DNA of 64,000 nucleotides from Tritrichomonas musculus (lineage: Eukaryota; Parabasalia; Tritrichomonadida; Tritrichomonadidae). The position numbers and the translations under genes are program-made. Positions 40,060 to 50,844 of this stretch are shown piece by piece; the stretch's first letter is position 1, and the number at the start of each line of letters is the position of its first letter. Location: positions 4,278,001 to 4,342,000 of the forward strand of contig JAPFFF010000009.1 of the NCBI GenBank assembly GCA_039105265.1. The letters run 5' to 3'. A model generated the notes under the pieces. It was not told where the DNA came from, did no database searches, and saw only the letters and a list, made by a program, of their open reading frames with translations.

Positions 40060-40998
40060 ATGGCACGAAATCCTTTAACATTTCTCGATATTTTACCTCG
40101 AATTATCATTTTCTTAATATGGACCGGTGGAACTAGCGTGTATATGTGGGATGTATCAACATCATTGATTAAAGCTTCAAAAAAAAAATATATAATTCAA
40201 GATTGGATATTTATTGGCGTTTTTATATTCCTCAGTATAATTTTCCTTTGGACATACTATGTTGCTTGCTGGTCTGATCCAGGTTCAACTGAACGATTTT
40301 ATAAAAAATTAGGTGTACTTGATAAAATTCTAGAAAAAAAAATACCGCCAGAATTGACATTGATGCCAGTTTGCAAAGTTTGTCATTTACCAAAACCAGA
40401 GCGAACTCATCATTGTTCAAGATGTAATCAATGTTATTTTCGGTTCGATCATCATTGTCCTCTCATTGGTAATTGCGTTGCTTTAAACAATTTCAAAGGA
40501 TTTATTCTTATGCCAATTTATGGAGGTATTTTATGTATTTTATTAAGTATTGAACTTTTCATGCAGCACCGAAAAGCATTTTATTATAGTATAATTCCAC
40601 TTCCTTTTGCCGCTTATTTTATTTATTTCAGTTTATCATACTGTCGCAATATTGTCAAAAATGTCACAACACTAGAAACATTTACTTTTAAAGTTGATAA
40701 TATTTTTGGATCAAACCGTTTTAAGAATTTTCAACAATTTTTTGACGGATTTTTTGGTGTGTTTTTACCTACAAAGCCAAAGATATCTGGATTTTATTGG
40801 TCTGGTGAGCAGGTTGTGAATATGGTAAAAGATTTAGAAGAAAAAATGAAAAAAGACAAAATTGCCAAGCGGAAAGAAAGAAAGGAGAAGAAAGAAAAAG
40901 AGTCACAGAAAGACGAAACTAATGATGTTGATGATATTATCGATAATATAGATAAAGCAAAAGAAGTGGAAGGTGATATTGAAAAGAAATTAATATAA
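40060..40998 (+). CDS. DHHC-type protein S-palmitoyltransferase
   Basis: A 312-residue membrane enzyme. Two transmembrane segments (about residues 10-30 and 48-70) precede the cysteine-rich domain at about 107-150: CKVCHLPKPERTHHCSRCNQCY followed by the catalytic FDHHCPLIGNC and NNFKGF. Two more segments follow (about 150-170 and 180-200). The C-terminal tail is highly charged (Lys/Glu repeats). DHHC enzymes transfer palmitate from palmitoyl-CoA to cysteines of target proteins, first auto-acylating the DHHC cysteine. All zinc ligands and the catalytic tetrad are present, so the enzyme should be active; targets cannot be predicted. Confidence 0.93.
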   Translation: MARNPLTFLDILPRIIIFLIWTGGTSVYMWDVSTSLIKASKKKYIIQDWIFIGVFIFLSIIFLWTYYVACWSDPGSTERFYKKLGVLDKILEKKIPPELTLMPVCKVCHLPKPERTHHCSRCNQCYFRFDHHCPLIGNCVALNNFKGFILMPIYGGILCILLSIELFMQHRKAFYYSIIPLPFAAYFIYFSLSYCRNIVKNVTTLETFTFKVDNIFGSNRFKNFQQFFDGFFGVFLPTKPKISGFYWSGEQVVNMVKDLEEKMKKDKIAKRKERKEKKEKESQKDETNDVDDIIDNIDKAKEVEGDIEKKLI

Positions 40999-41364
40999 AT
41001 TATAAAATATTATTGTTTGTAATTATTATTGTCTAAAAAAATAAAATTAAACAATATTTGCATTTTTAAAATTTTTTGATTTTCAAAGATAAAAAAGCAT
41101 TTGATTACTATATAAAAATTCAAAATATTAAGCTACTATATTCTGCAAGCATCTATTTTTTTTTTCGCCAAGATCTATATTTGAATATATAAATATTCAA
41201 GTATATTTAATGTTATAAAAGATATTTTAGAAGTATTTAATATTCAAATAAACATATATTTACCTCAAATGAGTAAACAAAGCAAAAGATCAAAAAAGAT
41301 TTGTACAAATTCAATAATAAAATATAAAAGTCACAAGATTTTATGAAAAAAAACATAAAAATCA
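40999..41364. other. Convergent intergenic region
   Basis: Lies between two converging genes. AT-rich with no visible gene or structured repeat. Confidence 0.55.
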
Positions 41365-44300
41365 TTAACAAATATAATCCGGTATAACGACAGATCTGTA
41401 ATGAATAATTGCCTCTTCAACTTCAGGCAGCACATGTTCAGAATGTCTATAAATGAAGACCTCGGACACGCTTTTGAAGAAATCTCTTTTCTTTGATCTT
41501 CTATTTCCTACAGTTTCCTCCATCAAATTGAACGCCCTTGTCACTTTTTCGTCTACTTTATCGAATAAGAAAGAGTTCAAGATATAAGCTGCAGCCTTCA
41601 ACACCTCATCGTTAACTTCATCTTGATCAGCATTTTTATTGTTAACGACTTCGTAATTTAACGTACATTTTCTAATTTCGAAAATTCCGAGAATTTTTGC
41701 GATTTTCATTCTTGTTTCGTTTCCCAAATTCTTTGCTTTTTCATATCGTCCGTAATTCAATAGTATCTCGACGTATTTCTTGTAATCGTCGATTGGTATA
41801 TTGCAGATATTTAATTCCAACATTTCGTTCAAGCTTTCGAGTAAGATGAGTTGCATTGGTAGAGCCAAGTTCATCATTTCCTTAACCAAAAAAGTGACAA
41901 ATTCAAGCTCCATTTTTGTGTTTGTGTTGAAGATTGGATTCTTGATGAAATCAGAAGTAGCATCAATGAACGATTCTTCATCTTGTGAGCCTGAACTGTT
42001 CAGCAAATCGAAAATTGTGTGAAGATGATTGTAAATTATTGGAGCGCACATTAAATTGACGTCATAAGAAGATGTTATACAATAAGTAAGGCAAGAAGTT
42101 ATTGTTTTAATGAGTATCTTCTTTAATGTTTCATTTTTGTCTTTTTTGTTACTTTCAATCAAGTCCTCGAAAATTGTTACAACGTCTTTCTTTTTGCTTT
42201 CAAGGTCGGATGAATAAAGAGGCGACTTTTTGTCTGAAAGGGAGACGGCATCGAACAAGTAGAAGATGAAAGAGACAATGTCACTAATTGCATTCGATGA
42301 ATATTCACTCATGCCAGTCAAAAACGGTTTAATATATTTCAATGTTATCTGGTCGATTGCATTGAAAAAGTTGAGTGGCTTATTGTAGACGATGAATGAT
42401 ATCATCGAGGTGAGCGACCTCACATACAGCGGCGGATTCGGGCCTGATTGCGACATCTCATAGAGAACAGAGAGAATGGGACTCACTGAAACTGGATTCA
42501 GGTGGAGAGCCGAGTCGAGGACGAAGTTGTCTGTGTAAGAGGATGTGTTTGGATTAGCTGAGACGATGAAAATGACGGGGAAAACGACAGATTTGAAGAA
42601 CTTGATTCGATCTTCAACAGGCCAGTAGAGGATGTTGGTTATCATGCCCTGGAGGACCTCGCAGAGGACTTTGGAGACAACTTCAACACGGGATGAATCA
42701 GACAAATATTTGATGCTTATCTCTTTCAATTTTTCAATGCAATTTGGTCCGACGGTTATCGAGTACATCTTCCATATTTTGACATACTGGACAAGCGAGT
42801 CGTCGCTGCTGTTGTTGCTGCTGCTGTTCAAGGCAGATGAAAAAAGGCCCGAAATACTCTTTATCAAAAAGTCGTCTATGAAAAAGTTGAACTTTTTGTG
42901 ATAAAAATGATCTCTGAACATGAAATGGCCATTCGACATGTCCGTGTAGAGCTCAGTATCATAAACACTGGTGTCATCGTCAAAAAGCCAGTCTATCTCG
43001 AGCTTCTCAAACGTCTCGAATATCTTGATGACGCTGCCTTTCAGCTGGACGTTGTTGATGCTAACGTCAAGGCTCAAGGAAGGACCCGCATCTGCCAAAC
43101 TCGCACCGTTAGTATCAAGTGCTGCAAGCTCTTTATCTATATCATCTTCATCGACGTTGAGTGCTGCCAGTTCTTTATCGAGCTCTTCATCGTCGACCGA
43201 ATCCACTTCCTCTTCTTCCTCCTCTATTTCATCGGTAACCGTCGGATTGGCGGTTTCGACTGTTTCGGTTGTTTTGGCGGTTTCTTTGAATCTATATTCT
43301 TGAGGGAAGTAGACCCCTTCTTCTGGGAATTTGACCTTCGGAAGGTCAATTGGATTTGGAAAAGTGGCAATTGCTGGGAACTTTTTGACTTCGATTTTTT
43401 CTTTTGTCACTTTTGCACGCCTTCTGAGAACGGTTGCCAGACAATCCACCGCGATTGTCGATATGTCCACGTCGAAGTGAGTGACGTTCTTCATTATGTA
43501 CTCGAACATCTTGCTATTCACGTCGTAGACGTGTTTGAGGGACATGTAAATGATGAGTATAATTGAAAGGTTTACTGTTCGATTTATCTTTTTATTCTTC
43601 AGATAATTTTCTTCGATTTCAGTTAACAAGTCAATGTATTCTTGCTTGTTTGCTTTGGGTGTCTCGAATGACAATTGAAAGATGCAGATTTGGATCATGA
43701 AATTCTTCAATTTCAGCAATGATTGTTGGTCTTTCATGTCAAGATTGTCAGCCAAGATCAGCATTGTTCTGCACAACAATTTGTCTTTATCGCCAAGAGA
43801 GTAAATGACACTGTAGAAAGACAAAAAGTCCAAGAATTCGTCAATTGGAATCGACCTTGCCTTATCAATCACGCTTGCAATAATCGGCTCAAAAAGTGGA
43901 GGATAAATGTCGGTTACTTCTGACAATAAATCAGAACAAGAGATACGAATTGACCGATAAGTTGAGAGTCCATATTGAACCATTAAACTGAACAATTGCC
44001 GAATGTCGTCTGTGATTGGCACGATTATTTGCCGCTTCCTGTTCGAGAGCAATGTGTTCAGCGCTGTGTAGACGTACTGGCTGTTGTAGTAAGGCTGCTG
44101 ATGATTGATTGAAGGGAAGAAATTAAACAGTAATTTTATTGAAAAATTGCTTGGTGTCAAATTCAAATATTTAAGAGAAATGAATAAAGTCTTTGAAATG
44201 CCAATGATTCTAACCATTGTTGCTTCATGCTCGTGGAAATCTTTGATGATTCTTAAAGCGCACTTTAAAAACTTGTCTTTAAAAGGAACCGAATCACGAT

Positions 44301-46710
44301 GGAGTTGAGTCAAATCATGCAATGAATCAACAAGTGCATAACTAACTTCATTCTCAACAGAACCTTTTGTTACTTCTGGAATGGATTCAATAACATTCAC
44401 CAAAGAACTTCCAATTTCTTTTAGTAAATCGTCCATTTCATGTGGATCTTCAATTGTCATCATTTTATCAAAAATTGGGTCAAATAATTGAAATGCTAGT
44501 TCAGAAATGTTTGGATTAGATTTCCATTCAATATCAAAGTAATCCAGTTTTGCGTTTTCTAATGGATTGTTAATCATTTTATCAGGATTTAAAGTGACTT
44601 TTAAGTTGTGCAAACGACTGAATAATGACAATGAAAATGAAATGGCTTTCCATGCGTGTTTTCTAATTTTCTGAACTTCATCCGTTGTGAATTGAAAAAG
44701 TAGATCTGTCGTCTCTTTAACGTTCTCGTATGTCTTGTCCTTCGTCAACGAAATCGTCGAGAAAATAATGGACAAGTAACGAAAACGGCTGTGACTATGA
44801 TGTGGCAAAAGAAGCTGTTTTTTAAAGGACGAAATGACAGCTTCTTTTTGTTCCATGTTCGCATAGAGGCAGTAATCAATGATGATTGGCTCAATGTCAT
44901 AAACGCTTGGCGACATTTCATCATCAGTTGGAAGTGAAGTGAAAATTGGCAACAATTCTTGCATCACTTCATTGTCGCAATTTTGAACCATCGATGCAAA
45001 GAACAAGAGAATGTTCGATAAAAGTTCCGAGTTGATTTTGGATGTCTTCTCACTGATCGACGGAAGTGTGCGGAAAAGTGTCATTAAGTTCGATACAAGT
45101 AAGTGTGCTAATTTAGGGAAATTGAACTTTTCACAGCCTTTAACCGTTTTTTCTTTATTAAAAGGAATCTTAGAGAAAACAGCACAGAAAAAGCGAGAAA
45201 TGATCATGCGAATATCAGCTCTGAAAAAGTTGCTCGCTGCGCTCTCAAAAATGCTCTCAAAATTTTCTCTGATTTTTTCATTCTTGTCAATTTGATAAAC
45301 TAGAGCCGAAAGGACTATCCAGCCATTATAAGCTACATCTTTTACATCTATCAGGTTTATGCACTGGTAGGCAAAGTCATAGTAACGGTCTATGACTAAG
45401 GGATCGAGAGCCGTCTCAATTACAATCGGTAAAGTGAGAGATCCAAAGTTCATCATACGAATTAGTAATATTTTCATTTCACATATCATGGATAATAGTC
45501 TGTGAATGTCGTCTTGAGTCGGTGCAGCTTCTTTCGGCATGTTGTAAAATATTTTGTCCTTTTTCTCATTAGATATCGTTTTTAGACCTTTCTTTAAGGA
45601 AAGAACAATGTATTTGGTGAAGTTGATGATCCTGTCTGCTTTCATCTCTGATATTGAAGGATGGCATAAACTTTTGAATGATATGAATAAACTTTCAAAT
45701 CGTTTTAATATGTTTTCGCGTGTCGGAGGTGAGAAAAATAAAGAGATAAATATTTCTGATAAACGCCTTGAAGCTTGAGTTTTGTGATTTAAGAAAAATG
45801 AGTCAACATCTAATATATCAACATTTGAGTATTCTATAGCTTCTTGCTTGATAATGTGTAAACTGATAAATTGAGTAATTATCGGAACTAAAAACGAAAA
45901 ATCATCTTCTATATTACATAATATTAATCGATTTATTAACATTAAGATTGAATCGAGGCATTGGGAGGTAGATGTATCACGTAATTCGAGTAAAAGATAT
46001 TCAATATATAATTTATATCGGTTTTTATGGGGTGGGCAAAGATGAGCGAATATTTTTAGATAAACTGGAGTGTAACTCCCATTTGGTGAAATACGAGGAA
46101 AGCATTTCTTCACAAGTTGTTCGGTAGTGTTTGTTTTAATTTTGACTCCGTTAACTTCAATTTCATATTCATCTTGAAAATATTTGGAGATCTTAAATGA
46201 AAGTTTAAGAAGATTCGTCATAACTGATAGAGGGCCATCTTCAAAATCTTGGCCCGTTTGAGAAACAAGAGATATCCCAAAAACTTCTTGTGATTCAGGA
46301 TTAAGAAAATAATATTTAATAACCTTGTAAAATGGATGCCAATCTAAAACTAAATTTGGTACTTTTCTGTGAATTTCAAGAAAAGTATTGAGAAACGATG
46401 CAGCTGATAATTGAGTAGTGAAATATTTTACAGGGTAAATTGTAATTATTTTATATAGAAGTTCGACAGTATCGATTAATAATGTGTCTTCTTCTTGAGT
46501 ATCTTCTAAATTAGGAATTTTAAATTTAAGTATTTCTGCAGTATATTCTGAATCCGTTAAAATAATATTAATTTTTCGAAAATCACCATTTTTATATAAA
46601 TCAAAAATTCTATCATAAAGAGATTGATATGCTGACCTAATTTGTTCGTTAGTAATTGTAAATGGTTTTGGTAATTTTTGGAAAAGTTTTTGATATGTTG
46701 AATGATCCAT
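41365..46710 (-). CDS. PA200/Blm10-like proteasome activator (HEAT-repeat protein)
   Basis: A 1,781-residue helical-repeat protein, close in size to human PSME4 (1,843). The N-terminal block LVLDWHPFYKVIKYY corresponds to the W-R-P-L-Y motif of PA200/Blm10, and SFKSLCHPSISE near residue 355 matches the SFCHPS block of the family. PA200 caps the 20S proteasome and promotes ATP-independent degradation of peptides and acetylated histones. An acidic loop at about residues 1140-1200 contains a tandem duplication of DKELAAL. The C-terminus is PDYIC; family members usually end in a Hb-Tyr-X tail that opens the 20S gate, and here the Tyr is at the third-last position. Family call rests on a few motifs plus length. 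Confidence 0.7.
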   Translation of the reverse strand: MDHSTYQKLFQKLPKPFTITNEQIRSAYQSLYDRIFDLYKNGDFRKINIILTDSEYTAEILKFKIPNLEDTQEEDTLLIDTVELLYKIITIYPVKYFTTQLSAASFLNTFLEIHRKVPNLVLDWHPFYKVIKYYFLNPESQEVFGISLVSQTGQDFEDGPLSVMTNLLKLSFKISKYFQDEYEIEVNGVKIKTNTTEQLVKKCFPRISPNGSYTPVYLKIFAHLCPPHKNRYKLYIEYLLLELRDTSTSQCLDSILMLINRLILCNIEDDFSFLVPIITQFISLHIIKQEAIEYSNVDILDVDSFFLNHKTQASRRLSEIFISLFFSPPTRENILKRFESLFISFKSLCHPSISEMKADRIINFTKYIVLSLKKGLKTISNEKKDKIFYNMPKEAAPTQDDIHRLLSMICEMKILLIRMMNFGSLTLPIVIETALDPLVIDRYYDFAYQCINLIDVKDVAYNGWIVLSALVYQIDKNEKIRENFESIFESAASNFFRADIRMIISRFFCAVFSKIPFNKEKTVKGCEKFNFPKLAHLLVSNLMTLFRTLPSISEKTSKINSELLSNILLFFASMVQNCDNEVMQELLPIFTSLPTDDEMSPSVYDIEPIIIDYCLYANMEQKEAVISSFKKQLLLPHHSHSRFRYLSIIFSTISLTKDKTYENVKETTDLLFQFTTDEVQKIRKHAWKAISFSLSLFSRLHNLKVTLNPDKMINNPLENAKLDYFDIEWKSNPNISELAFQLFDPIFDKMMTIEDPHEMDDLLKEIGSSLVNVIESIPEVTKGSVENEVSYALVDSLHDLTQLHRDSVPFKDKFLKCALRIIKDFHEHEATMVRIIGISKTLFISLKYLNLTPSNFSIKLLFNFFPSINHQQPYYNSQYVYTALNTLLSNRKRQIIVPITDDIRQLFSLMVQYGLSTYRSIRISCSDLLSEVTDIYPPLFEPIIASVIDKARSIPIDEFLDFLSFYSVIYSLGDKDKLLCRTMLILADNLDMKDQQSLLKLKNFMIQICIFQLSFETPKANKQEYIDLLTEIEENYLKNKKINRTVNLSIILIIYMSLKHVYDVNSKMFEYIMKNVTHFDVDISTIAVDCLATVLRRRAKVTKEKIEVKKFPAIATFPNPIDLPKVKFPEEGVYFPQEYRFKETAKTTETVETANPTVTDEIEEEEEEVDSVDDEELDKELAALNVDEDDIDKELAALDTNGASLADAGPSLSLDVSINNVQLKGSVIKIFETFEKLEIDWLFDDDTSVYDTELYTDMSNGHFMFRDHFYHKKFNFFIDDFLIKSISGLFSSALNSSSNNSSDDSLVQYVKIWKMYSITVGPNCIEKLKEISIKYLSDSSRVEVVSKVLCEVLQGMITNILYWPVEDRIKFFKSVVFPVIFIVSANPNTSSYTDNFVLDSALHLNPVSVSPILSVLYEMSQSGPNPPLYVRSLTSMISFIVYNKPLNFFNAIDQITLKYIKPFLTGMSEYSSNAISDIVSFIFYLFDAVSLSDKKSPLYSSDLESKKKDVVTIFEDLIESNKKDKNETLKKILIKTITSCLTYCITSSYDVNLMCAPIIYNHLHTIFDLLNSSGSQDEESFIDATSDFIKNPIFNTNTKMELEFVTFLVKEMMNLALPMQLILLESLNEMLELNICNIPIDDYKKYVEILLNYGRYEKAKNLGNETRMKIAKILGIFEIRKCTLNYEVVNNKNADQDEVNDEVLKAAAYILNSFLFDKVDEKVTRAFNLMEETVGNRRSKKRDFFKSVSEVFIYRHSEHVLPEVEEAIIHYRSVVIPDYIC

Positions 46711-47585
46711 TTTTTTTGGTTAAAGCTATCCTAAATTGAGTGAAAAGTGAACGTTTTTAATGAATTATAAATTGAAATCTATCAAAATTGAATTCCAAAA
46801 AAATGCTAATTTTTTTCAATTATTTCAATAATAAGGATAAATAAGTGTAAATAAATATTAAAAATGTAAATGCCTATTTGTATCAAAGTGAATTATATTC
46901 AATGTAGAAAAATTGTAAAATAGAAATAAAATCTGATCAATTTACTACCTTTTATAATTTTTTTTTTCATCTGTTGATTCAGGGAATTAAAATCCATTTT
47001 ATTAAGCAGTTGAATAATATTAGTATGATGTTGTGAAAAAAAAAAAATCATTTAAATGATTTAAATAAAAAAAAAAAGCTTATAACTGATATATATTGAT
47101 GAAAGTATTATCAATTATTGTTACATAAGCAATTGGCAATTGGCAACAGTCAAATATGAACCCATTTTTCATCTGGATGCTTTTAATAATTTCACATTTC
47201 ACAAAAGATATTTAAAAACTTATTTGAACATAAAGGAATTTTTATAGATAGATATATTTTCTTGATCTTTTATTCATATATTGATATACAACGTATTGAG
47301 TAGAAAATCAAAATGCAGAGGATCTATATACATATAAAATTAATACTTGAATCAAATTAATGTGCGTTTTTTGTGTATATTTACAGATAATTACGACCTT
47401 TAAAGCAAAATTGATAAATATCTGACTTTTTTGAAACGCGGCAAAAAAAATAAAATTGAATGGTATTGAAATTTTCAATGTGCATTGTATTGGTTTCAAT
47501 ACGATTAAGAACATATTGAAAAAAAAATTGTATAGTACAATTCAAAAAATAATTAAAAAAATCAGAACTCATTTATTTAATTAGA
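46711..47585. other. Divergent intergenic region
   Basis: Lies between two divergent genes. On the minus side TCACTT and TCAATT occur 23-40 bases before the PA200-like ATG; on the plus side TCATTT is 12 bases before the MATE gene's ATG region. Otherwise AT-rich with A tracts near 47037 and 47069. Confidence 0.5.
47569..47574 (+). promoter_or_regulatory. Initiator-like element of the MATE gene
   Basis: TCATTT matches the trichomonad initiator consensus and ends 11 bases before the ATG at 47586, the usual spacing. Motif evidence only. Confidence 0.45.
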
Positions 47586-49277
47586 ATGGCATCAACTCAA
47601 GAAGATAGTAATAAAGAAAATTCAGATTTGATAAGTCAAAATGATTCAGCAACTGATATTACCCAAGAAAATCTAGAAAAAGAAAATAAATGTTGTTGCT
47701 TTAATAAAAGCAATGATTCTGATGAGCAAAAAAGGCTTGGATATTATCCTGCTTTGCAAACATTGATGCGTCAATCTCTTGGTCCACTTTGCTCACAAAT
47801 TGTAACATCAATGTATTTGATTGTTGACAGTTTTTGGGTTTCACATACTATTGGTGCGGATGGACTAACTGCTACGGGAGCTGTTTCTTTATTAGAAGCA
47901 ATTAATAATTCTTTTGGTCTATATCTATTATCGTGCGTTTCAGCACGTATTTCTTATCTATTTGGGCAGAAAAAGAATGAGGAGTGCGCCCAGGTATTTG
48001 TCGACATCATTCGTATTTCATGGATATTTAGTATAATCCTACCAATAATCATGTTGAACATATGTAAGCCTTTAACCAAATGGTTTGGAGCTGACGAGCA
48101 TATTCAAGAAATGGGATTTCAATATTTGATACCTGTTACAGGCTTAACAGTCTTTTATGAAATGTATCAGATTTGTTGCGGTCTTCTCCAAAGTGAAGGA
48201 CTCTCATGGATTTATGGAGTATGCCAGGTTTGCTCTCTCTTTCTAAATATGGTTTGCTTTGATCCGCTTTTTTTAATAGCATTCAAAACGCCAATATGGG
48301 GTGCATCGCTAGCATCTATTATTGCTTCTTTCTTGCCAATGGTTATCTTGATGTGTTTAATATTCAGAGGAAAATTTACAGTTAAGCCTACACTGAAAAT
48401 GTTTTGTAATAAGTTCACCCCAGAGACGAAATCTGCTTTGAAGCTTGGGTTATCCACACTTGTTGAACTTTTATCAGCAAATTTGCCTGACATAGTCATT
48501 CAAAAATGGCTTGGAAATTCTGGTAATGCAATAGGTCAATACAATGAAGTTATATCAGCTTGGAACGTTATCATCCGAGTTTATATGTTCGTTATTTGTA
48601 TCAATAATGGAATAGCTCAAGGTCTTCTTCCATCTGCTTCGTTTGCATTTGGCGCTAAAAGATTGAAACGTCTTCGAAATTTGGCTCTGCATTCTTTATG
48701 GATTGGAACTCTATGGGATGCTCTGTGTGATATTATAATTATCACAAACGCCCGATCTATTGCAAAGATTTGGTTGAAAGATGAAGAATTTTTAAATCTG
48801 GCTGAAAGATTCTTCAAAAACGGATTTTATTCAATATTTTTAGCAATGACTAAATTCACATCAATCACCACCCTTCAAGCTTGCAAAAAAGTTGTTATTT
48901 CAATCATTCAGAGTATCATCACGCTTTTAATTCCAATTCCATTGTTTTCGACAATTTTGTACTTAACTGATAAGAAAAATCCAGCGCGTCTTCTTTTTGC
49001 TTTTATAATGACTGATTGTTTGTCGTTTTTAATTTGTTTTATTGTATCATTAATTACTCTTCGTTTCTTATGTAAGAAAAATCCTGATTTAGAAAGAAGT
49101 AAAGTTTATGGAGATGGTGGTGTTGAAAATGATATTGACGACATTGATAAAGAGCCAAGTTATTTATCATCTGATTCTTTGGCTTTGGATGAAAAAAATG
49201 CTAATTTACAGCAAACAACTAATTCTACTTCATTAAATACTGAAACAGAAGAAATAGAATCCCCACAAGAAATTTGA
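47586..49277 (+). CDS. MATE-family multidrug/toxin extrusion transporter
   Basis: A 563-residue polytopic membrane protein with about twelve hydrophobic segments arranged as two six-helix halves. The first half holds the family pattern QSLGPLCSQIVTSMYLIVDSFWVS and GADGLTATGAV; the second half repeats it at SALKLGLSTLVELLSANLPDIVIQ. MATE transporters export organic cations or drugs in exchange for protons or sodium. N- and C-terminal tails are acidic and presumably cytoplasmic. The gene is intact and starts at the first ATG after an initiator-like motif. Transported substrate is unknown. Confidence 0.88.
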   Translation: MASTQEDSNKENSDLISQNDSATDITQENLEKENKCCCFNKSNDSDEQKRLGYYPALQTLMRQSLGPLCSQIVTSMYLIVDSFWVSHTIGADGLTATGAVSLLEAINNSFGLYLLSCVSARISYLFGQKKNEECAQVFVDIIRISWIFSIILPIIMLNICKPLTKWFGADEHIQEMGFQYLIPVTGLTVFYEMYQICCGLLQSEGLSWIYGVCQVCSLFLNMVCFDPLFLIAFKTPIWGASLASIIASFLPMVILMCLIFRGKFTVKPTLKMFCNKFTPETKSALKLGLSTLVELLSANLPDIVIQKWLGNSGNAIGQYNEVISAWNVIIRVYMFVICINNGIAQGLLPSASFAFGAKRLKRLRNLALHSLWIGTLWDALCDIIIITNARSIAKIWLKDEEFLNLAERFFKNGFYSIFLAMTKFTSITTLQACKKVVISIIQSIITLLIPIPLFSTILYLTDKKNPARLLFAFIMTDCLSFLICFIVSLITLRFLCKKNPDLERSKVYGDGGVENDIDDIDKEPSYLSSDSLALDEKNANLQQTTNSTSLNTETEEIESPQEI

Positions 49278-49596
49278 TAATATGTAAATTATGAAATATA
49301 ATCAAGTATATCTGAAAAGAATTGATCTTTTTGCTGTCATTTGATTGGCATTTGTAATTATTGTACTTAGTTTTAAATATATATTAGTTTTTTTATATTA
49401 TTGATTTGGTTTATAAATTCAAATACATTTCAATTTTTCAAGTACAAATTTATACAATTGTATAAAATTTGTTTATGTTTTTAATTTATTGAATGAATGT
49501 GATTAAATATACTTTCAATTAAAAAAACAGTACTGAACAAATTTGCTTTCAATTTTTTAAAGGTTTTTTTATTTAGCATTTCCTTATTTACCCAAA
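49278..49596. other. Spacer between the MATE and TBC genes
   Basis: 319 bp, AT-rich, no gene seen. Confidence 0.55.
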
Positions 49597-50844
49597 ATGA
49601 ATATAAATTTTCAGATTCTACCTCTTGTTCAAATGAAAGAAGATGGTTCACCGATTGATATTGCCCCAATACGCGAGATTTGTGCAAGAGGATTGAATAA
49701 TTGTCCTCCAGAAGATAGAGTTATTGCTTGGGGTTTATTATCTGGCCTTTTACCTGAACAAGCGGAAGAATGGTGTCAATTTCGAGAAAAAATCATGCAA
49801 GAATATAAAGGTTTTTTAAATGAATTCGAGATTTCAGATTATGATAAAAAATTCATTCCAAATTGTACCGGCATCACCGAGTTTGGACTGCCCCAAAATA
49901 GTCTAATGGAAATTATTCACAATGATATTATTCGTACAGGACATCATATTTTTTGTATTCCTATCGTTGAAGACCCTGATGCCATGCAAATTAATTCTAC
50001 TGAAAATAATTCAGAGCAAGACAACAAACTAAATGACAATAGTCTTGATACTATGAGTGATGAAGAAAATACAGATTTTATTCCTTATCGAATGCACTTG
50101 AGGAGACTCGAACGAATATTATATGTATTCGCACAACTCAATCATACGCTATCTTATATGCAAGGATTCAATGAAATCACAACAGTTTTGTATTATGTTT
50201 GTTCGTTATCATTACACTTCTTCTACAATAGTTGGGATCAATTAGAAGTTTATGTATTTCATTTACTGCATCGAATAATTACAGCAACAGAATTGAGTGA
50301 GCTTTTTACTACTCAAGATCACTCATCTTTAATTCATAAAAAGCTCTCGAAATTGATGGTAATTTTACAAAGGCACTCACCTTTATCATATGAAATTATC
50401 AAAAGAATGAATATTCATCCTCTTCATTTTTGTTATAGACGAGTGAACTTGCTTTTTGCCCAGGATCAGCCCATTCCAAACCTTTTGGTAATATGGGATG
50501 CAATATTTGCGCATTTTAATGAGCTTGTTGAATTTGAGTTTTATTTAATTGTTGGGCAAGTTAAAATTGTTGAACCTTTAATTGATAAAAATGACTATTC
50601 GCAAACAATGACTGCATTACAGAAACTTAATGTTTGTAATCCTGAAAAACTTATTGAAGAAACTAACAAACTTTGGCTACTTGATCATGATTATAATAAT
50701 CAAAATTTAGATATTGATCAGGATAGTAAAAATTCTAAAGGTTCAAACGAATTTATAGGAAAAAGTACTAATTTTAGACAAAGTTTTGATCATTCAGTTT
50801 ATAAAAAGAATGAACAAGTTGGCGATCAAATCATCTCAAGTTGA
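49597..50844 (+). CDS. TBC-domain Rab GTPase-activating protein (TBC1D13-like)
   Basis: A 415-residue protein. The arginine finger lies in IIHNDIIRTG (about residue 105-115, pattern I-x-x-D-x-x-R) and the glutamine finger in YMQGFNEI (about 186-193); both catalytic residues are present. A Ser/Asn/Asp-rich insert of about 40 residues lies between them. YMQGFNEITTVLYY resembles the TBC1D13 subgroup's Y-V-Q-G-M-N-E-I block. TBC proteins stimulate GTP hydrolysis by Rab proteins and so end a membrane-trafficking signal; the Rab partner is not predictable. The ORF is intact and the start is the first ATG. Confidence 0.9.
   Translation: MNINFQILPLVQMKEDGSPIDIAPIREICARGLNNCPPEDRVIAWGLLSGLLPEQAEEWCQFREKIMQEYKGFLNEFEISDYDKKFIPNCTGITEFGLPQNSLMEIIHNDIIRTGHHIFCIPIVEDPDAMQINSTENNSEQDNKLNDNSLDTMSDEENTDFIPYRMHLRRLERILYVFAQLNHTLSYMQGFNEITTVLYYVCSLSLHFFYNSWDQLEVYVFHLLHRIITATELSELFTTQDHSSLIHKKLSKLMVILQRHSPLSYEIIKRMNIHPLHFCYRRVNLLFAQDQPIPNLLVIWDAIFAHFNELVEFEFYLIVGQVKIVEPLIDKNDYSQTMTALQKLNVCNPEKLIEETNKLWLLDHDYNNQNLDIDQDSKNSKGSNEFIGKSTNFRQSFDHSVYKKNEQVGDQIISS

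Noticed and set aside
42898-43566. 222-codon plus-strand ORF opposite the PA200-like gene
   Set aside because: Lies in the GC-richer patch, antisense to well-supported coding; no domain seen.
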